The notes under the pieces were generated by a model. The model saw only the letters and a list, made by a program, of their open reading frames with translations. It was not told where the DNA came from and made no database searches. This document shows, piece after piece, positions 1 to 5,563 of a DNA stretch of 12,360 nucleotides. A program made the position numbers and the translations under genes. The stretch comes from JBEIFW01 sp040382215 (lineage in GTDB: Bacteria > Actinomycetota > Acidimicrobiia > Acidimicrobiales > Ilumatobacteraceae): positions 1 through 12,360 of the forward strand of contig JBEIFW010000108.1 of NCBI GenBank assembly GCA_040382215.1, written 5' to 3'. Position 1 is the first letter of the stretch; every line of letters starts with the position of its first letter.

Positions 1-226
1 ACACGCCGAACTCACCACTCAGCAGGCTGCGGATGTGTTGAACGTCTCGCGGCCGTACCTGGTGAAGCTCCTCGAGGAACGCAAACTGCCGTTCCGGCGC
101 GTTGGCAACCGCCGCCGCGTCTTGCTCGCCGATCTCCTGGCGTACAAACGCGTCGACGACGCCGAGCGTCGCGCCATCGCCGACGAACTCACCGGCGAAG
201 CCCAGCGCATCGGCCTGGACTACTAG
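1..226 (+). CDS. Excisionase-type HTH antitoxin (5' partial)
   Basis: The reading frame is already open at base 2 and runs to the TAG at 224-226, so the true start lies left of the window; an internal GTG at 35 is not the natural start because clear family sequence (ELTTQQAADVLNVSRPYLVK) begins before it. About 74 residues are visible: an excisionase/MerR-like helix-turn-helix (TTQQAADVLNVSRPYLVKLL), the RVGNRRRVLLADLLAY wing, and a charged helical tail. This is the layout known for antitoxins that sit just upstream of a PIN-domain RNase toxin. Such antitoxins bind the toxin and repress their own operon. The downstream toxin here is broken (245-377), so the antitoxin may be an orphan. The family call rests on remembered sequence patterns; I consider it likely. 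Confidence 0.75.
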   Translation, partial: HAELTTQQAADVLNVSRPYLVKLLEERKLPFRRVGNRRRVLLADLLAYKRVDDAERRAIADELTGEAQRIGLDY

Positions 227-244
227 CGAGCCAGGAAGGCTGGT

Positions 245-377
245 GTGGCCTTCGACGCGACCTACGACGCGTGCGTGTTGCACCCGGCGGGGCTACGAGA
301 TGAGCGTTGACGAGTTGCTCGACCATCTCACCCGCTCCGGGCTTTCCCGCTCGATCGCCGCGTTGCGGGGCCGCTAG
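245..377 (+). pseudogene. PIN-domain toxin remnant with internal deletion
   Basis: A GTG at 245, 18 bases after the antitoxin stop, opens a frame reading VAFDATYDACVLHPAGLRDE, which matches the N-terminus of the PIN toxin normally paired with this antitoxin and includes the first acidic active-site residue (YDAC). It stops at the TGA at 308-310. In another frame, starting at about 300, SVDELLDHLTRSGLSRSIAA followed by LRGR resembles the last part of the same family. The central roughly 130 residues, which should carry the other catalytic acidic residues, are absent, and the two ends are joined out of frame. The remnant cannot encode an active nuclease. The alternative, two unrelated short ORFs, is less likely given the order and spacing. 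Confidence 0.65.
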
Positions 378-527
378 TCGTCGAACACCACCGACGAACC
401 CCCACGGCTGTCGCTCGTTACTGCCGGCGTCACTGCCAAGGCCAGCTCATCAAGCCGGTGGCCAGGGGAAACGTCGACATCCGCCGAATCCCTCCCGTTC
501 CGCTCGTGGAGTCTTTCGTCCAGGTCG

Positions 528-734
528 GACAAGGCCGGACTCGGCCACGTCCACCCGCACATGCTGCGCGGTGCATTTATCATGGCCGCGCTCGATGCCG
601 GAGTACCGCTTCGAGACGTCCAGCTCGCCGCGCGGCATGCCGACCCACGTACCACCACGGTCTGCGACCGCCGACGCGAGAACTTCGACCGCCACGCCGC
701 CTACGTCGTCGTCGCCTTCGTCGCCGGCGCATGA
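528..734 (+). pseudogene. Tyrosine integrase C-terminal remnant, catalytic Tyr to Cys
   Basis: This frame, which ends at the TGA at 732-734, has no start codon at a sensible place and reads KAGLGHVHPHMLRGAFIMAA, then LDAGVPLRDVQLAARHADPR, then a TTTVCDRRRENFDRH segment. This is the C-terminal catalytic end of a phage or integrative-element tyrosine recombinase: the HxxR box is HMLR (558-569), the third-box His is in ARHADP (636-638), and the position of the nucleophilic tyrosine (TTT-x-Y-D-R) is TGC, cysteine, at 663-665. The upstream two thirds, including the first catalytic arginine, are missing. The remnant is therefore doubly inactive. It lies convergent to vapC and presumably marks an old integration event. 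Bases 378-527 hold nothing I can assign with confidence. Confidence 0.8.
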
Positions 735-757
735 GCAGATGGTCGGCTGGACGGTGC

Positions 758-1147
758 TCAGACGAGCAGGAACGCGCAGCGGCTTCCGGGCGCATTGGCC
801 AACTTGGTGTCTGCCGTGAGGAGGGCGACGTCGAGCGTCTCTGCCAGAGCGACGTAGCAGGCGTCGTAGGCAGTGACGTTGGATCGGAGCTCCCAGCAAC
901 GGCGCAGCAGAGGCGTCGTCGGATACAGCGTGATCGGGAGGGCGAGCAGGTCGTCCACGGCGTCGTTCGCCTGCTGTGCGTTCAGAGCGCCGGAAGCGAC
1001 GTGACGGCGGATGACTGACATCACCTCGACGCGGAGCAGATCCGGCGCCGCCAACGTCTGCCCTCTCGCTGCTGCTCGGAACAGCTCACCGTCAGGGCCG
1101 CCATCCGCGATCAGCGGCGCAACGACCGAGGCATCAACGACGAGCAC
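758..1147 (-). CDS. vapC: VapC-family PIN-domain RNase toxin
   Basis: This 129-residue protein starts at GTG 1147 and has the size and order of a type II VapC toxin. The PIN active-site acids are all visible: D5 (VVDAS), E41 (LRVEVMS), D95 (YDACYVALAE) and D113 (LLTADTKL). VapC toxins are magnesium-dependent endoribonucleases, often cutting tRNA or rRNA, held inactive by the partner VapB. The gene overlaps the upstream antitoxin by 14 bases, consistent with translational coupling and with expression from the operator-promoter just before vapB. Nothing in the sequence suggests inactivation. The RNA target cannot be told from sequence. Its 3' end lies 23 bases from the stop of the convergent integrase remnant, with no obvious terminator between. 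Confidence 0.9.
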   Translation of the reverse strand: MLVVDASVVAPLIADGGPDGELFRAAARGQTLAAPDLLRVEVMSVIRRHVASGALNAQQANDAVDDLLALPITLYPTTPLLRRCWELRSNVTAYDACYVALAETLDVALLTADTKLANAPGSRCAFLLV

Positions 1148-1364
1148 GCTCGTCCCGAAGCGATGCGATCGTGCTGGCTCTTGAGACGCTGCCCTTCTTG
1201 CGTCGCTCGATCAGATCGATCACCTCGTCGACGGTCGGGGTCGACGCGATGACGACGAGCTGTGCCGACAGGTACTGCTGAAGCGACTGGCCTGCCAACT
1301 CTGCCTTGCGGACGAGCGCCTCGTGCACGTCCTCGGGCACCCCGCGAATCTGAACGTTCGGCAT
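1134..1364 (-). CDS. vapB: VapB/FitA-like ribbon-helix-helix antitoxin
   Basis: This 76-residue protein has the classic FitA-like antitoxin plan: an N-terminal strand and helices of the ribbon-helix-helix fold (MPNVQIRGVPEDVHEALVRK, then AELAGQSLQQYLSAQL), which dimerises and binds DNA, followed by an acidic then basic C-terminal tail (TVDEVIDLIERRKKG) that usually wraps the toxin. It precedes vapC and overlaps it by 14 bases. The start ATG at 1364 is supported by a -10-like hexamer ending exactly six bases upstream, which makes a leaderless mRNA likely; there is no Shine-Dalgarno sequence. An autoregulatory operator is likely in the inverted repeat at 1364-1382. The pair looks intact and functional. 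Confidence 0.88.
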   Translation of the reverse strand: MPNVQIRGVPEDVHEALVRKAELAGQSLQQYLSAQLVVIASTPTVDEVIDLIERRKKGSVSRASTIASLRDERARR

Positions 1365-1382
1365 GCATGCATTTTACATGCA
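1364..1382 (-). promoter_or_regulatory. vapBC leaderless promoter and operator
   Basis: On the minus strand the sequence TGCATGTAAAATGCATGCA contains a -10-like TAAAAT (1371-1376) followed by six bases and then the vapB ATG, the spacing expected when transcription starts at the A of the start codon. The -10 lies in an inverted repeat, TGCATG (1364-1369) and CATGCA (1377-1382), with a 7-base spacer. This is a plausible site for the ribbon-helix-helix antitoxin. A -35 is weak (TTGGGC at about 1395-1400). Repression is inferred from the family and geometry. Confidence 0.6.
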
Positions 1383-1452
1383 GACTTCGGAGTCGCCCAA
1401 CCACCGAGACGACGGCCTGCCCCCTACCGCCGGTTATCTACGTCAGCGAGGC

Positions 1453-1971
1453 TCAGCTGGGTCGAGCCTTGGCCTGCTGGAATCGGACGACGCTGAAGTC
1501 CCGCGGACCTTGCACTGCGAGGTCACGAAGCGGCCAAAGATTGGGCACCGCTCGGAGCTCGATGCCGGCCGTGATGTGGTGGCCGATCAGATCATCGAAA
1601 CGCTCGACCTCGATCGGCTCGACAGCGACGTCAGTGATCCACTGGCCCGAGGCTTCCGCCCATGGGCGAAACGCTGCGCTGTCGAATCGGTATCGGAACA
1701 GCACGGTCGACTCCAGCGCCCGCAGCCACGACAGTTCGATGGCATGAACTCTCGCAGCAGTCGTGCAGAACGCCTGTTGGAACACCGCCTGCTGGTCGTG
1801 GCTCGTCGGCCAGGCCGTCACTCGGGGGCAGTCACGGGGGAACCAGTAGAGGGGCGCGTGCTCGGCGTCGATCGCCCAGACCGACGGCGGCTGACCCGGG
1901 TTCGTTGCCGGTACGTGCGGCACGAATCTCTTCCGTGAGCCCGACCCGCAGCCGGTGCGGGTCACGCTCAC
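1453..1971 (-). CDS. DUF6886-like protein, probably 5'-truncated
   Basis: The body of this 172-residue frame resembles the DUF6886 family of unknown function, whose members carry FVPHVP, VWAIDAEHAPLYWFPRDCPR and a following T-W segment; here these fall at residues 16-55. No enzymatic motif is recognised. The oddity is the N-terminus: family members usually begin with a short HFSE-like strand before FVPHVP, but here residues 1-15 (from GTG 1971) are encoded by the hairpin that terminates the citrate synthase gene, three bases after its stop. No start codon with a Shine-Dalgarno sequence is visible nearer the conserved part. The gene was therefore probably joined to the citrate synthase 3' end by a rearrangement that removed its own start, and may be a pseudogene. 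Translation by read-through from upstream is possible. Confidence 0.6.
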   Translation of the reverse strand: MSVTRTGCGSGSRKRFVPHVPATNPGQPPSVWAIDAEHAPLYWFPRDCPRVTAWPTSHDQQAVFQQAFCTTAARVHAIELSWLRALESTVLFRYRFDSAAFRPWAEASGQWITDVAVEPIEVERFDDLIGHHITAGIELRAVPNLWPLRDLAVQGPRDFSVVRFQQAKARPS

Positions 1972-1974
1972 GGA
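1932..1974 (-). terminator. Hairpin terminator of the CBS-citrate synthase gene
   Basis: Arms 1932-1950 and 1956-1974 pair over 19 positions with two mismatches around a 5-base loop (1951-1955). The right arm touches the citrate synthase stop codon (1975-1977). No U-tract follows on the minus strand, as is common for hairpins in high-GC actinobacteria. It also overlaps the apparent start of the downstream DUF6886-like frame. Confidence 0.65.
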
Positions 1975-3480
1975 TCAGCCGAGCGCGGGGACGGGCTGTG
2001 GTGGCGTGGGCCCCATGTAGCGGGCGCTCGGGCGGATGATCTTGTTGTCGGCCGCCTGCTCGAGGATGTTGGCGCACCACCCGATCACGCGGCTCGAGGC
2101 GAACGTCGGGGTGAACATCTCGCGTGGAACGCCGCAGCGCTCCATCACCACGCCGGCGTAGAACTCGACGTTGGTGCGCAGACCCCGTCCGGGCTTGAGC
2201 TCCTCGAGCAACTCGATCACGCGGGCTTCTGTCGCCTCGGCGAACGCGACGAGCGGACCACCGAGGCCGCGGGCGACCTCGCGCAGCATGAGCGAGCGGG
2301 GATCGTCGGTGCGGTACACCGCATGGCCGAAGCCCATGATCTTGTCGCCGCGCTCGATGAGTGGCCGCACGACGGCGTCGATGCGGTCGGGGGTGCCGAT
2401 CTCGTCGAGCAACGCGAGAGCACGGCTGGGTGCGCCACCGTGCAGCGGACCACTCAGCGCCCCGACCCCGGCGACGACGGCCGCACCGACATCGGCACCG
2501 GTCGAGGTGACCACACGGGCCGTGAAGGTCGAGGCGTTGAAGCCGTGGTCGACGGTGGAGACGAGGTAGGTGCCCACCGCGCGGGCGTGTTCAGCCGCCG
2601 GTTCGCGGCCGGTGAGCATCCAGAGGTAGTTGGCCTCGTCGTCGAGGTCGTCGCGGGGCTCGACCATCTGGAGGCCCTGCGCGGTGCGGTGGAGCGCGCA
2701 CAGGATGGTGGGGGTGACGGCGCTGGCGAACAGGCAGTCGGCCCGACGTTCGGCTGCGTCGATGTCGAGCACCGGCCGGCATCCGCGTGCTGCGGCGGCG
2801 AGCGAGAGCGCGGTGCGGAGCCCGTCGAGCGGCTGACCGGCGGCGGCGAGAGCAGGCAGCACGGCGCGGACGGCGTCGGGCAGTCGACGCAGCGGTCGCA
2901 CCTCGGCCTGGAACGCATCGCGTTCGGTCGCGGTGACGGGCAGGGCACCATCGATCATCAGCTGCATCACGTCGCCGAGGGGACGCTGGGTGGCGAGCTC
3001 GACGGCCGAGTACTGGCGGTAGTGGTAGAAGCCCTCCGCGCCGCGGACGTCGCCGACCTCGGTGTCGGCGACCACCACGCCCTTGAGGCCGCGGGGCACC
3101 TCGGCCGGGCCGAGATCGGTCACGCGCATCAGGTCGCGCAGCGACACGACGCCCACCAACTCGTCGTCGTGCACGACCGGCATGTGCCGGTACCCGCGTT
3201 CGCGCATGATCCGCAACGCTGCCGTGGCGTCGAGCGCGGTGTCGATCACGTCGGCCGGCGTGGTCATCGTGTGCGCCACGTCGCCGAGCTCAGCGCGCCG
3301 TGCGGCCGCCTGGCGGAGCACGTCGCGCTCGGTGATCACGCCGCGCACGGCGCCTGCGTCGTCGATCACCACCACCGAGCCGACGCGGCGGTCGTGCATG
3401 CGCTCGATCACGCCGGCGAGCGCCTCGTCCTCGGTGGCGGTCACCACGGGTGTGCCCATGATCTGTTCGATCGTCGTCAT
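1975..3480 (-). CDS. Citrate synthase with N-terminal tandem CBS domains
   Basis: This 501-residue fusion has two CBS motifs at about residues 3-56 and 67-120 (for example MPVVHDDELVGVVSLRDLMR), a pair that usually forms a Bateman module binding AMP, ATP or similar ligands. A complete citrate synthase follows from about 128 (VPRGLKGVVVADT). Catalytic residues of the family are visible: H312 (DHGFNAST), H347 (GPLHGG), H386 (GFGHAVY) and, at the aspartate position of NVDFY, glutamate E439 (NVEFYAG). The C-terminus IIRPSARYMGP is typical. The enzyme would condense oxaloacetate with acetyl-CoA (or propionyl-CoA, as a methylcitrate synthase). I infer that the CBS pair gives adenylate control. The gene is divergent from the HTH-citrate synthase across 132 bases. 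No clear Shine-Dalgarno sequence precedes ATG 3480. Confidence 0.93.
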   Translation of the reverse strand: MTTIEQIMGTPVVTATEDEALAGVIERMHDRRVGSVVVIDDAGAVRGVITERDVLRQAAARRAELGDVAHTMTTPADVIDTALDATAALRIMRERGYRHMPVVHDDELVGVVSLRDLMRVTDLGPAEVPRGLKGVVVADTEVGDVRGAEGFYHYRQYSAVELATQRPLGDVMQLMIDGALPVTATERDAFQAEVRPLRRLPDAVRAVLPALAAAGQPLDGLRTALSLAAAARGCRPVLDIDAAERRADCLFASAVTPTILCALHRTAQGLQMVEPRDDLDDEANYLWMLTGREPAAEHARAVGTYLVSTVDHGFNASTFTARVVTSTGADVGAAVVAGVGALSGPLHGGAPSRALALLDEIGTPDRIDAVVRPLIERGDKIMGFGHAVYRTDDPRSLMLREVARGLGGPLVAFAEATEARVIELLEELKPGRGLRTNVEFYAGVVMERCGVPREMFTPTFASSRVIGWCANILEQAADNKIIRPSARYMGPTPPQPVPALG

Positions 3481-3503
3481 GGGTCAATGGTGCGAGCGCG
3501 CCG

Positions 3504-3531
3504 AGGGTAGATCAACGTTGATTATCGTCAA
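3504..3531 (-). promoter_or_regulatory. Promoter of the CBS-citrate synthase gene
   Basis: On the minus strand TTGACG (3526-3531, five of six to the -35 consensus) and TACCCT (3504-3509, TANNNT type) are separated by 16 bases. Transcription would start near 3497, giving a leader of under 20 bases before ATG 3480. The spacer is almost filled by a palindrome (3511-3522). The promoter is predicted by eye only. Confidence 0.5.
3511..3522. promoter_or_regulatory. Perfect 12-bp palindrome, candidate operator
   Basis: ATCAACGTTGAT is a perfect palindrome placed between the -35 and -10 hexamers of the minus-strand citrate synthase promoter, in the divergent intergenic region of the two citrate synthase genes. 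MerR-family dimers classically bind in this position, and the plus-strand neighbour carries a MerR/excisionase-type HTH, which makes it the first candidate to bind here. The 16-base spacer is shorter than the 19-20 bases typical of MerR-activated promoters, so repression is as likely as activation. Confidence 0.5.
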
Positions 3532-3612
3532 GGCCGAGCGCTGCGATTGATCGCTCGGGCCCGCTGGACGTGCCTCAGCGATCACACGCGAACATCGAAG
3601 GAGGTTCGGGCG

Positions 3613-4809
3613 ATGGAGCAGATGACAGTGGCGCAGGCGGCGCGGCGGTTGGGGGTGAAGCCGCCCACGCTGTACGCGTACGTGAGCCGTGGGGTGCTGC
3701 GTAGCCACCGCGCGGCCGATGGTCGATCGAGCCTGTTCGACCCGGGCGACATCGAGGCGCTGGCCCGCCGGGGTCGGCCTCGTCGGTCGAGTCGCAGGGC
3801 TGCGCTCGACATCGTGATCGAGACGTCGCTGACGACGATCGAGCGCGAGCAGGTGCGCTACCGCGGGCACGAGAGCGGTCGTCTGGCGCGCACTCGTCCG
3901 TTCGAGGAGGTGGCCGGGCTGTTGTGGTCGGGCGAGCTCGTGCCGTTCGACGCGCCGTGGCCGGAGGTGCCGCTCAGCGATGCGCTGGCGATGACCCCAG
4001 GTGGCCGCATGTCCGATCGGTTGGCGTGGGCCGTGCACGCCGCGGCGGTCACCGATCCTCACCGTCGGAGCGACGACGCGGCGGTGGTCGGCCGGCGCAT
4101 GGTGAGCGCGATGGTGGGGGCGCTGCCGATCGCGGGCGACGGACGCGTGCCCCGGCTGCACCTGCCCGACCGTGCTCCTCTGCGCAGCACCGTTGCCGGT
4201 CGACTGTGGGTGCGTCTCGCCCCCGGCCGTCCACCGGCGGGAGGGATACGCACGATGAACGCAGCGCTGGTGCTGCTGGCCGACCACGAGCTCGCGGCGA
4301 GCACCCTCGCCGTGCGAGTGGCGGCGAGCACGCGTGCCGATCCTTATGCGGCGGTGACCGCCGGGCTCGCCACCATCAGCGGGCCCTACCACGGGGCGGC
4401 GAGTCGACTGGTGCGACGGGTGCTCGATCGCGCCAAGGCGACCAGCAGCGACGTGGCGCTGGCCGAGGCGTTCGAGCGCAACGGGCTGTACCCGGGGTTC
4501 GGTCACCAGCTGTACGAGCGTGGTGATCCGAGGGCCAGGGTGCTGCTCGACCTGCTCCACGAGGCGTGGCCGGGCAACCGTCGTCTGGCCCAGGTGGATG
4601 CGCTCATCGCCGCGGCTCGTCGACGTGGCGAGCTGCCCAACGTCGACCTCGCGCTGGCGGCGCTCGGCCACGTGGCGGGCATGGCACCCGACGCGGGCGA
4701 GGCCGTGTTCACCATCGCCCGCACCGCTGGGTGGCTGGCACACGCGTTCGAGGAGTACGAGGAACCGGTGCTGCGCTTCCGTCCACGCGCCCAGTACCGC
4801 GAACCCTGA
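3613..4809 (+). CDS. Helix-turn-helix citrate synthase fusion
   Basis: The start ATG 3613 has an excellent Shine-Dalgarno (AAGGAGG, 3598-3604, 8-base spacing); longer in-frame starts lack one. The 398-residue product begins with a MerR/excisionase-like HTH (residues 4-52: TVAQAARRLGVKPPTLYAYV, then SRGVL and FDPGDIEALARRG), then a citrate synthase fold from about 65. Family catalytic positions are kept: H225 (DHELAAST), H260 (GPYHGA), H298 (GFGHQLYERGDPRA) and D345 (NVDLALAA); the asparagine of the usual FNAS is alanine, and the usual VDFY is VDLA. Such HTH-citrate synthases are known but poorly characterised. It could be an active synthase, a DNA-binding regulator sensing oxaloacetate or acyl-CoA, or both. 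The divergent arrangement with a second citrate synthase supports a regulatory role. It is followed directly by a terminator. Confidence 0.9.
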   Translation: MEQMTVAQAARRLGVKPPTLYAYVSRGVLRSHRAADGRSSLFDPGDIEALARRGRPRRSSRRAALDIVIETSLTTIEREQVRYRGHESGRLARTRPFEEVAGLLWSGELVPFDAPWPEVPLSDALAMTPGGRMSDRLAWAVHAAAVTDPHRRSDDAAVVGRRMVSAMVGALPIAGDGRVPRLHLPDRAPLRSTVAGRLWVRLAPGRPPAGGIRTMNAALVLLADHELAASTLAVRVAASTRADPYAAVTAGLATISGPYHGAASRLVRRVLDRAKATSSDVALAEAFERNGLYPGFGHQLYERGDPRARVLLDLLHEAWPGNRRLAQVDALIAAARRRGELPNVDLALAALGHVAGMAPDAGEAVFTIARTAGWLAHAFEEYEEPVLRFRPRAQYREP

Positions 4810-4815
4810 GCGCAA

Positions 4816-4852
4816 CGAGGGGGCGCCGGGTCATGTCCCCGGCAACCCCTCG
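4816..4852 (+). terminator. Terminator of the HTH-citrate synthase gene
   Basis: Beginning seven bases after the stop codon, CGAGGGG (4816-4822) pairs with CCCCTCG (4846-4852), and GCCGGG (4825-4830) pairs with CCCGGC (4838-4843), separated by a 2x2 internal loop and closed by a 7-base loop. A pyrimidine-rich TCTTCCT follows. It is a strong hairpin in the right place. Between it and the IS remnant at 5013 I see no gene. Confidence 0.7.
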
Positions 4853-5012
4853 TCTTCCTGGTCGTACGGAACGATCAGCCGGCGAGGGCTGAGCCGACCG
4901 GTCCGAGACCGAGGAACAGCGTCTGGCCGATCGCAGCTGAGCTGAGACCCTCGTAGTGGTCCAGGTGTTGTGCGACTTCGTTGCCCGTGAGGGCAGGAGG
5001 AATTGCAGCACC

Positions 5013-5099
5013 ATGGCTTCAAGCAGGCGCCGGCGGCACACGCCGGATCAGATTTTTCGCAAGCTCGCCGAGGGCCACAAGCAGTTGGCCGCCGGGAAG
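5013..5099 (+). pseudogene. IS3-family transposase OrfA, N-terminal remnant
   Basis: ATG 5013, preceded by AGGAGG at 4995-5000, starts a frame reading MASSRRRRHTPDQIFRKLAE followed by GHKQLAAGK. This matches the beginning of IS3-type OrfA proteins, which contain a helix-turn-helix that recognises the IS ends. After residue 29 the similarity ends and the frame runs on as glycine- and alanine-rich sequence to 5174 with none of the expected OrfA continuation. About two thirds of OrfA and all of OrfB (the DDE transposase) are absent. Only the IS left end remains, and its inverted repeat could not be identified. The break is at about 5100, where integrase-like sequence takes over soon after. Confidence 0.65.
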
Positions 5100-5145
5100 G
5101 TGCTCCCCACTGTGGGAGGCCGTGGGGGTGACGGGCGGGCGGGTG

Positions 5146-5367
5146 CCGGGGCGGTCGCGGCCGGGGGTCATTGACGCCTTGCGCCAGCGGCGGATGGTGC
5201 AGGAGCGTGAACGGGTGGCGGCGGGTGCGTGGTGGCCGGAGCATCGGGACCGGGGGTCGCTGGTGGAGCCGGTGTTCACGACCCCGGCCGGGGAGTTGGT
5301 GTTGCGTCAGTCGGTCACCAAGGTCCTGCAGAAGGTGGCGAAGGCGGCCGGGATCGATCCGGCCGGT
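5146..5367 (+). pseudogene. Tyrosine integrase internal fragment
   Basis: In a different frame from the OrfA remnant, the segment VIDALRQRRMVQERERVAAG, then the AWWPEHRDRG stretch, VFTTPAGELVLRQSVTKVLQ and KVAKAAGIDPAG, reads like the middle of the catalytic domain of an actinobacterial phage/ICE tyrosine integrase, the part between the first arginine box and the HxxR box. No catalytic residue is retained: the frame loses similarity just before the expected HxxR motif. The same frame continues to the TGA at 5479-5481 with residues I cannot assign. It is a distinct fragment from the integrase C-terminus at 528-734; whether both came from one element is unknown. There is no own start codon. Confidence 0.6.
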
Positions 5368-5498
5368 GAGCCCACCGGTGAACACCCGCCACCGGCCCGA
5401 GCGAGCCTGCTCGCCAGCACGCCAGCGTATGGGCCGAGGGTTGCGGATGCGTTGACACGCAACGGCTTGCCTTCGGAATGACAGTCGTGTTGTTTAGG

Positions 5499-5524
5499 GA
5501 GCACCGCCGCAGACGGCGGTGCTC
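5499..5524. other. Perfect 11-bp hairpin
   Basis: GAGCACCGCCG (5499-5509) and CGGCGGTGCTC (5514-5524) are perfect complements around a CAGA loop. No U-tract follows on either strand. It lies between the integrase fragment and the HTH remnant, so it may be an old terminator, a recombination or IS subterminal structure, or a relic of the mobile element. Its function is not known. Confidence 0.5.
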
Positions 5525-5563
5525 GTGGCCCTCGGGGCCGCCACGTCGACCAGGAGTCGATGC

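Noticed and set aside
458..1018. 186-codon plus-strand ORF over the integrase remnant and vapC
   Set aside because: Crosses unrelated features in other frames and gives arginine-rich sequence without similarity.
2323..3510. 395-codon plus-strand ORF opposite the CBS-citrate synthase
   Set aside because: Shadow of the high-GC minus-strand gene, which has clear domains and active-site residues; the antisense product has no recognisable family and low complexity.
3518..3547. Plus-strand promoter TTGATT / TGCGAT for the HTH-citrate synthase
   Set aside because: The -10 match is poor; a promoter must exist in this gap but I cannot place it reliably.
3547..3612. 22-codon upstream extension of the HTH-citrate synthase
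   Set aside because: No ribosome site for ATG 3547, while ATG 3613 has AAGGAGG at ideal spacing.
3484..4815. 443-codon minus-strand ORF opposite the HTH-citrate synthase
   Set aside because: Histidine-, arginine- and glutamine-rich product typical of a high-GC antisense frame; the plus-strand gene has a strong ribosome site and terminator.
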